Under the pieces are notes generated by a model. It searched no databases. It was not told the origin of the DNA and was given only the letters and a program-made list of their open reading frames with translations. From Nematostella vectensis (Eukaryota > Cnidaria > Anthozoa > Actiniaria > Edwardsiidae): a stretch of 64,000 nt of DNA. The stretch lies in the NCBI RefSeq assembly GCF_932526225.1, contig NC_064036.1:5029519-5093518 (forward strand), given 5' to 3'. Each line of letters starts with the position of its first letter. Positions within the stretch are counted from its first letter, which is position 1. Below are positions 59,301 to 64,000 of the stretch, in pieces. A program made the translations under genes and the position numbers.

Positions 59301-62300
59301 ATTTAAAAAAAAATATATATTTCTTATGATTGCACTCTTTACGGCGTTAACGTCTAGGTCTTGTTTTCCTAGTACAGGTGTTTTTCTCGGTCCTCCACCC
59401 AACACTTACGATTTCACCCTTTTCGTTCATGTATGTGTATTGGTTCCGTGTACAGGCGTTATCCCCGGTCCTCAGCCCAACACTTATGATTGCACTCTTT
59501 ACGGCGTTAATGTGTACATCAGTGGTTACTACCTCGCCGGGTTAAGGTAAACAAACAGTACACTTGGTCATATCAATGTGATTTCAATTCATGATGATGT
59601 TAGGACAGCGCTTTCGAACCTTTAGTCATATATTTATTTGGAAACACCATAGTTTCAACGATAAACTCTTGCCAGCTAGCCGGCTCTCATTATTTGGAAA
59701 TATTCTGGTTCAGGTACACTGGGATGACGGTGCGAGGGATGTTCTGAACCCGCATAAGAAGGGAATCTCTTTATTGCTGCGATTTTTAATATCACACTCC
59801 TCTAATGTTATTTTTAATTGCTAAATCGCTTTCTGGCTTTCAAACGAACGAAATATCGTTTGCTGCTTTTTAAGGTGGCGGCGTGATTGGAAACCATTTC
59901 AGGCCGGGCAATGTTAGCTAGCGAGTTAGCTGTTGGAAATTGTTGGCGAGGGGTCGAAGAATATAAAAAAAATGCAGAAAAGTTGATTTCTACAGTCCGA
60001 AAAATGTTAAAGGACAGCTCGATGCATTTTTTGCAAATTTTAACCCGCTTTGATAAATGAGTTTTTCTAACTTGTTTTAAATTTTCAATGCCACCCACCA
60101 ACGCTATCATAATAATTTTTTTCAGGGCGGCAGAGAAAATGGCCAAGATTCAGAACGAGCCGGTATTTATTAATTAAATCTTATTTTAATCTTTTTCTTT
60201 GTAGTCTTATAGTTTCACAAGCTGATATATCGCGATTTTACCATAGGAACTAGCGGCCACGTACCACCAGCGGTTCGAACTGGGCAGCGCCAAAATCGAC
60301 AAGACGCTTTTTAATGGAAGCTGGTACATCCAGGTAAGGACATTACCTCGACTTCGCTTGATAAAGCTGTAGATAAAAGTCTTGTGCAAATAGCTTCAGA
60401 TTGCCGGTAGAAACAGATAACACTTGTTATGAAGATGTGGTGAAGTATTCTTTCAGCAGGGTGATGTTAGCGCTGTATGCACGGGGTTTTAAGATGATTT
60501 GTTTTACGAATAACTGTGCACCAATAGTTATGCCCAACTGTCCTCAATTGAATGATGTTTGTATTTGTTATTACACAACAATATTTCGTTCAAGCACCCA
60601 AATTTGCAAAAAAAGACAAACATTTAAAAGCATCTTATCCCAAAAATAAGGAGTTTGTCTTGAATAAGAAGATTCTTTCAACTTTTTTTTTCAAAAAATG
60701 GAAACCCAGCTAAATTATTACAGCTTGTTTAGTATGGATAATTTAACCCGCTTTTTACATTTCAGGAAGTCGACTCCGAGCACCCCGTTAATGTAGTTGG
60801 TGATGGTAAGTGGATTTTTAAAGGTTTGTGATGATAAGTGCCATTTGTATCCTTGATGAATGTCGATCAACCTCTCCTGTTTTATTTTCACATTGAAAAT
60901 ACACCGATGTATTTGAAAAAAAAAACAAGCCTTACGAATGAATACTTGATGTTTTATTGACTTTGAGGAAAAGTTGAATAAGCCAATAGAAATGCGTGCT
61001 TTGTGTGACTCAAAAATGCTTGAAGATATTAACATGCTACGTAATTGGTCTACTTTAATTGATTGATTGGCTTATGATGTATCGTGTCATTCTCTCAGCA
61101 ACTTGGGTCGACTGTCTTGTTGGTCAGTGGTGGGCGCATGCGCTTGGCCTTGGCTACATCTTGAGCCAGAAGAACATCCAGTCAACGCTACAAAATATCT
61201 TCCTGAAGAATCACGTGGAGCGCTTTGTACCGGGTGAGTGTTGTAAGGCCTGGACAACGCTTGAGGGAGAGGGGGGGGGGGGGGGGGCAGGTTTTTTGCG
61301 ACCAAGGGATACGCGTGCCTTACTGTGCCTACCTCTTCTACGCACTTGAAAAAATGTACAATCGTTTATATCATCATCATTTTTCAGCATCGTTACCACT
61401 ACCAATTAAACATTATCATGATAGCTGCAGTCGTCCTGATAAATGCACCATCATTCGAGCAACTACCCTTTCTTTTGCCAAGTTACCCTTGATCTGCCCC
61501 AACGCACCAGAAAAAAAAAAACACAATCGTTTTCATCATTATCGTTTTCGTCATCGTTACTACCACTTAAACATTACCGTGATAGCTGCAGTCGTCCTAA
61601 TAACCTTCATCATTATTCGAGCAACTTCCCCCTCTGTTGCCGAGTCACCCTTGCCCTGCACCATGATGAACATAGTCTTCGTTTGTCGTAGTTTCTTATG
61701 GATGTTACATTTCATTTCTTATAGCAACACAAGCTCCCCGCCAGTTCTTTGACGAGCGTGATGCTGGCCTTCGCATATGCGTCTATCCGAATGATTTGCC
61801 AAAATCTCCTCTCCTCTATCACAGCGAGGTTAGCATAAACTTCATTACAGACAGCTACAACAAATATTTTAGTTATGATCGCTTCAATGACTTTCCAACA
61901 GTCATCAAAATATATATTTAAGGGACCATTCATTATTTGAGATTCAACTGGGCCGGGCGGAAGGTTGGTCCTTAAAAATGCTCATTGGGCATAAGGGGGG
62001 CTTTTTTTAAAGTAGAGTAAAAATAGTATTCCAAAGCTCCAATTGGGAGTGAGGGACCACCTGAAAAAAATTACGCTTTTAATAATTTTTGGACCAGCTC
62101 AAAAATTTAAAACTTGTATCACTTGTCCCTCTGCAAATCGTCAAAGACGCAAGCGCAACGCACGTACTTTCCCGATTCTCGCTTAGCGCAAGAGAATGGA
62201 ACTGCCTGATTTTCCCTTCTATTACTTGTGTGGTCGATTCCAACTTATGTTCCCTTGTGTTTTATCGATTCCCACTAGTGTTGCGCTTGTGTTAGATCTA

Positions 62301-63359
62301 TTCCTACTAGTGTTACGCTTGTGCTTGGTCGATTCCCACGTGCGCATGCTCTTGCGCTTCCTTAATGAGAACCAACCTTGATATCGAAACCCCTCTTACT
62401 CTTATTTGTACTTGTTTTCTAACGCGTGACCATGATGTTTCTCAGGGAGCATGGACTGGCCTTGAGTATGAGTACGCTGAGTTGTGCTTCTACGAGGGCT
62501 TGAACGACATCGGCCTGAAAGGTAAACTAGTTCATTGCTATTTGTACTCGGGCGCAATCTCGCGGCAACAAGATTTCTCAGGGCTTGAACGACACCGGCC
62601 TGAAAGGTAAACTAGTTCATTGCTATTTGTACTCAAGGCGCAATGTAGCGGCAACAAGTTTTCTCAGGGCTTGAACGACATCGGCCTGAAAGGATAACAT
62701 GCTCATATTTAAGGCCTTATATCGCGAGTACTAGATTGCTTAGGACTTGGACGACATCGGTCTGAGTAAAGGAGGCTCTAGCTATCTTCACTCAAGGCGC
62801 TATGTCGCGGCGACTAGATTTGACAGGCGCTAAGATATTTGTTTTTCTTCAGGGTTCCAAATGTACTGTTTCTGATTTTTTACAGTACTTACGGATACGC
62901 GCAATAAGTATGACGGCACTCGCCGAAGCCCTTGGAATGAGATAGAGTGCGGGGACCACTACGCACGACCTATGGCATCATTCCTGCTTTTTGAAGTCGC
63001 ATCCGGACAGGTATAATACCTTTGAAAAGTCGCATCCGGGCACGGGTATTATTTTCTTGAAAAGTTGCATCCGGACCCTAGGTTAAATATCCTTTGAAAG
63101 TTGCATTCGGGTTGGTAGAATAACCAGTGCTATTGTTTCGATAATTTCTGATTGTTCACTTGCCAAGTTTACCGGAACTTCAATGATAACCTTGTGCTTT
63201 TCCCTTCAGGACTGGAATTTTACATCTGAGGGTCTCGTCAACTTGAGCTTTGCTCCTCGCTTGAGTCAGACAGACTTTCGTGGGTTTTTCATCCTCGGCT
63301 CGTGTTGGGGTCAGTACGTACAGAAAGGCAACGATGGGATGACCTCGGGCACAGTCGAG
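40266..63359 (+). CDS. PB1 domain-GH116 glucosidase (GBA2-like) fusion, 3' end open
   Basis: Exons: 40266-40375, 41531-41639, 41859-41999, 42671-42738, 43765-43841, 44110-44215, 44521-44618, 45194-45280, 45757-45899, 52227-52293, 52647-52713, 53056-53138, 53382-53503, 53575-53637, 53919-53956, 54961-55060, 55575-55705, 56103-56152, 56415-56432, 57369-57423, 57821-57898, 58409-58535, 59091-59187, 59456-59546, 60126-60162, 60247-60333, 60766-60805, 61099-61233, 61725-61828, 62446-62521, 62886-63010, 63210-63359; phases join, 960 residues so far, no stop reached. Residues about 5-101 form a PB1 domain ([15 protein letters not shown], acidic [20 protein letters not shown]), closest in look to NBR1. 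After a Cys/Pro linker comes a GH116 enzyme: [33 protein letters not shown] (likely nucleophile Glu573), [11 protein letters not shown] (likely acid/base Asp690) and [20 protein letters not shown]. No signal peptide, so cytosolic. Expected reaction: hydrolysis of beta-glucosides such as glucosylceramide. Substrate is inferred. Confidence 0.88.
40618..40803. mobile_element. 186-bp MITE in GH116 intron 1
   Basis: Ends CCTAGTGCACACTAGC and GCTGGTGTGCACTAGG are inverted repeats. Inside, copies of ACATAACGACAT face each other. Target duplication not clear; no coding capacity. Confidence 0.75.
41080..41311. mobile_element. 232-bp MITE in GH116 intron 1
   Basis: Starts AGTGATGGACCGTT and ends AATGGTCCATCACT, imperfect inverted repeats. 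Termini resemble hAT-type ends, but no 8-bp target duplication could be made out. Confidence 0.6.
42190..42545. repeat. Degenerate 60-75-bp tandem repeat in GH116 intron 3
   Basis: Four to six units carrying GTGCCATACAG.TTCAGC, then TGTAATCTGTATAGTGATTC; starts near 42197, 42271, 42333 and 42467. Non-coding. Confidence 0.8.
42793..43584. mobile_element. 792-bp long-TIR transposon (Mutator-like size and target duplication)
   Basis: About 85-bp terminal inverted repeats, over 85% identical by eye: left starts TTCCCTGCTAGCAGAGGCCT, right ends with its complement, and both carry an inner ACCTCTGCCATGGGTCG block. Flanks AACAAAAAC and AGCAAAAAC (42784-42792, 43585-43593) match 8 of 9. Long TIRs plus 9-bp duplications suggest a Mutator-like or Merlin-like origin. 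It lies in GH116 intron 4 and contains a small reverse-strand frame. Confidence 0.8.
43115..43387 (-). CDS. Small ORF inside the long-TIR transposon
   Basis: 90-residue frame, basic N-terminal half ([19 protein letters not shown]), then a possible zinc pair ([14 protein letters not shown]) and a helical C-terminus ending at TGA. It may be a remnant of a transposon DNA-binding protein or a captured host fragment. No catalytic motif of any transposase is visible. Confidence 0.35.
   Translation of the reverse strand: MNQTPVSSPLRKKKTTVQYQSPKTSLKRLNRKDKFCLVCGINFKTSGQASFFNVNIAQFDSKKMLQKFLVNLDQLIPEEYAKPVNGRLTR
45629..45740. repeat. Sequence shared by introns 2 and 8 of the GH116 gene
   Basis: About 110 bp here match 41679-41797 in the same orientation: cttgccat.att, gttgggtttcctt, aaccctctctataatggat, agccattc and ctaatgatagt are common, with small indels. 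Both copies lie close upstream of an exon acceptor. Confidence 0.85.
45900..47996. other. 5' part of GH116 intron 9
   Basis: AT-rich, no exon recognised. It contains an inverted pair, gggcatagttccgtatcac (46472) and gtgatacggaactattccc (47234), 0.75 kb apart, perhaps the ends of an old non-autonomous transposon, with one more ttccgtatcac near 46285. Confidence 0.4.
47997..49038 (+). pseudogene. Rhodopsin-class GPCR pseudogene (melatonin-receptor-like)
   Basis: Intronless seven-helix receptor sequence from ATG 47997 to TGA 49036-49038. Recognisable parts: TM1 with GNFVTLL, TM2 with [12 protein letters not shown]3 ending [13 protein letters not shown] (NRY in place of DRY), TM4 [16 protein letters not shown]6 [17 protein letters not shown] and TM7 [15 protein letters not shown]. 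Three breaks: TAA at 48381-48383 just before TM4; a one-base loss in a T run near 48517-48521 after TM4; and a 53-bp direct duplication (48606-48658 repeated at 48659-48711) that shifts frame before TM6. It lies in intron 9 of the GH116 gene on the same strand. Assembly error cannot be excluded for the single-base change, but the nonsense codon and duplication are independent lesions. Confidence 0.85.
49040..49680. repeat. Degenerate ~40-bp minisatellite downstream of the GPCR pseudogene
   Basis: About a dozen diverged units around CGCTGATG..ATGTTCTTAG followed by CGAAAGGA. The array is split by an inserted element at 49468-49635 and resumes with gataagatgttgttagcgaaagg. Confidence 0.8.
49468..49635. 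mobile_element. 168-bp MITE of the CAGGGCCGTAGCAG family
   Basis: Starts CAGGGCCGTAGCAG and ends CTGCTATGGCACTG, imperfect inverted repeats. Flanking TGATA on the right repeats the left flank (gctgata), fitting a short target duplication. Related fragments lie at 32816-32958 and 52405-52536. Confidence 0.65.
49681..50320. other. Intron 9 sequence before the satellite
   Basis: AT-rich; ends in a (GTT)n-rich tract leading directly into the GATA array. No gene seen. Confidence 0.5.
50321..50380. repeat. (GATA)15 microsatellite
   Basis: Sixty bases of uninterrupted GATA, joined without a gap to the following GGGTA block. Confidence 0.97.
50381..50485. repeat. (GGGTA)21 array
   Basis: 105 bases of perfect pentamer. 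G3 runs every five bases could form G-quadruplexes; it resembles but is not the TTAGGG telomere repeat. Confidence 0.97.
50486..51643. repeat. (GGTATA)193 satellite
   Basis: 1158 bases of hexamer with no variant unit visible, then two degraded GATATA units (51644 on). Sequence after it to 52226 holds no recognised feature. Confidence 0.95.
52405..52536 (-). mobile_element. CAGGGCCGTAGCAG-family copy in GH116 intron 10
   Basis: Reverse-orientation relative of 49468-49635; shared blocks are ggggggcacagccacgcccc, a central ttttcttatgattttt and the end cctgctaggaccgtg. Confidence 0.6.
53957..54960. other. GH116 intron 15
   Basis: Roughly 1 kb of AT-rich sequence. No exon, repeat array or transposon ends recognised. 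Confidence 0.4.
56415..56432 (+). other. 18-nt microexon 19 of the GH116 gene
   Basis: Acceptor tgttacag, then 18 coding bases and donor gtgaga. Both ends are phase 1. Together with neighbours it encodes [20 protein letters not shown], which runs straight into the catalytic-Glu motif. Skipping it would keep the frame. Confidence 0.75.
56480..57000. repeat. Five-copy ~90-115-bp minisatellite in GH116 intron 19
   Basis: Units carry GGAACATATGAT, acacatgataat, a block like CACATCGGACCCATGATACG, CACATGAGGCAAATGCTACA and catcagtacccattatata. It begins about 50 bp after the microexon 19 donor but does not include the splice site. Confidence 0.85.
58090..58440 (+). repeat. Degenerate array of exon 22 3' splice-site region
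   Basis: Repeated blocks GGCTGACATTCTA, a CTAG acceptor-like site and CACTGCACACACCCCTTTCT recur at 55-75-bp spacing (near 58111, 58184, 58252, 58309, 58383). The real acceptor is ccatctag at 58408; CTAG copies lie near 58205, 58280, 58333 and 58358. A further block (TCTGGACATTCTGGG) lies inside exon 22 itself. Confidence 0.75.
59323..59515 (+). repeat. Duplicated exon 24 start plus 3' splice site
   Basis: Exon 24 begins after gtgtacag at 59455 ([12 protein letters not shown]). A copy with its own acceptor tagtacag (59377) reads [12 protein letters not shown] exactly 78 bp upstream, in frame and without a stop between. A third, partial copy (attgcactctttacggcgtt) lies at 59328. Confidence 0.9.
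61370..61665. repeat. Two-copy ~165-bp repeat in GH116 intron 28
   Basis: Copies share catcgttac, aaacatta, gatagctgcagtcgtcct, attcgagcaact and a ccctt...gccctgc end. A G run near 61271-61287 lies just before. The long open frame across it is a by-product of the duplication. Confidence 0.75.
62496..62840 (+). repeat. Four ~76-86-bp copies of exon 30 end plus 5' splice site
   Basis: The exon 30 end (GGGCTTGAACGACATCGG.. CTGAAAG|gtaaac, donor 62522) recurs at 62581, 62667 and 62743. Copy 2 keeps the donor gtaaac and is preceded by an acceptor-like gatttctcag, so it forms a complete 25-nt exon-like unit. Copy 3 reads AAAG|GATAAC and copy 4 is degraded. Confidence 0.9.
62990..63125 (+). repeat. 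Four ~35-bp copies of exon 31 end
   Basis: Exon 31 ends TTTGAAGTCGCATCCGGACAG|gtataa (63010). TTTGAAAAGTCGCATCCGG recurs at about 63023, a variant at 63058 and another at 63095. Only the first has an intact AG|GT donor. Confidence 0.9.
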
Positions 63360-64000
63360 GTAAGAGACATTTCTGCTCTGATTCCTTGCAACTGCTTGAA
63401 GTATTTGTAGCCAAAGAAAATGCTCATCAAGATACCACAACATGCAAAAGCACATCTTGTATGAACCCAGAAAGCTGGACTAACAATTCAACTATATATT
63501 AAACGTAGCATCACGACATTTAAGGACGAACTATAAATCCCCCCCCCCCCCCCCACAAACAGCGCCAACATCGACCAGTATTTTCCAGGAAAATGTTTGC
63601 GACCTGCTTCGTAGCACCTTCCAGCAGTGTGTGAAAACAATGCTAGGAGAGCTAGGAGAGCTAGGAGAGCGTTATTTGCTGTTTTCGCCAGCAAGGTCGG
63701 GGCTATTTGCGCTATTTGCTTTACCTGTCATGGGATTTGACGGTATACCACGACACCGCACGACAAATTGCGACATCACATTGATCCGAAATTTCAAACA
63801 TCGATTAGCATTGTGGTTTCAAAAGGAAGCTTTTTGATAATAATAGCGGTTCTCAATTGAGGAACGTTCGTCTTATGGGTTCAGAGAGAGGTAGCTAGGC
63901 CGTGGTACCGAAATCTATTCCGTACTCTTACGAATAACACACAGGTTCTTTAACTTGTCCTTCACATTGTCAGTGAAGCGTTTATGAGACCTCAATTTGT
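63360..64000. other. GH116 intron 32 or 3' region, to window end
   Basis: Starts with the donor gtaaga after exon 32. It contains a C run (63540-63554) and a short GAGAGCTAG repeat (63644-63670). No further exon was recognised, so the gene should continue beyond the window. Confidence 0.5.

Noticed and set aside
61225-61752. 175-codon forward open frame with His/Tyr-rich stretches
   Set aside because: It spans an intron made of a two-copy repeat and overlaps real GH116 exons in another frame; no family motif and no conserved start.
62090-62375. Possible second copy of the AGGCTGGTTCTCAC MITE
   Set aside because: Only the right end (tgagaaccaacctt) is similar; no matching left end or TTA duplication could be found.

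Overview
The window reads as metazoan, most likely anthozoan cnidarian (sea-anemone type) nuclear DNA. It is AT-rich, its genes are split into many short exons with GT-AG introns, the protein families are typically animal, and it holds many short inverted-repeat transposons and intronic minisatellites. All gene models below were built by hand from open frames, splice sites and phase continuity, without any database search.

Layout, left to right. (1) The last two visible coding exons of a ZCCHC24-like zinc-finger gene (+, 108-3786) with a long AT-rich 3' region. (2) An intronless CACYBP gene (-, 6587-7270), head-to-head with (3) a complete 27-exon Golgi alpha-mannosidase II gene (+, 7639-23577). 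(4) An 11-exon mitochondrial ferrochelatase gene (+, 25123-33664), whose second intron carries two almost identical 1000-bp piggyBac-type non-autonomous elements. (5) Two tandem Ly6/uPAR-domain genes of identical exon structure (-, 34655-36531 and 37558-39477). (6) A 32-exon gene (+, 40266-63359, 3' end not resolved or outside the window) joining an N-terminal PB1 domain to a GH116 (GBA2/bacterial beta-glucosidase type) catalytic region. Its ninth intron (6.3 kb) holds a broken rhodopsin-class GPCR gene and a 1.3-kb pure satellite made of (GATA)15, (GGGTA)21 and (GGTATA)193.

The genes do not form a pathway. Mannosidase II acts on N-glycans in the Golgi, ferrochelatase makes haem in mitochondria, CacyBP is a ubiquitin-pathway adaptor, and Ly6 proteins are small GPI-anchored surface proteins.

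The most striking pattern is structural. At many exon edges, in all three long genes, the exon border together with its splice site has been tandemly multiplied into the adjacent intron. The clearest cases are mannosidase exon 5 donor (12 units of 33 bp), exon 7 acceptor (15 units of 43-46 bp) and exon 22 donor (3 units of 69 bp); ferrochelatase exon 9 donor; and GH116 exon 22 and 24 acceptors and exon 30 and 31 donors. Several keep codon-multiple spacing and open frames, so they present ladders of alternative splice sites. An exact 43-bp inverted copy of the exon 11 acceptor of the mannosidase gene also lies 0.7 kb downstream of it. This fits the tandem-duplication (AGGT proto-splice-site) model of intron change and is the best candidate in the window for something new.
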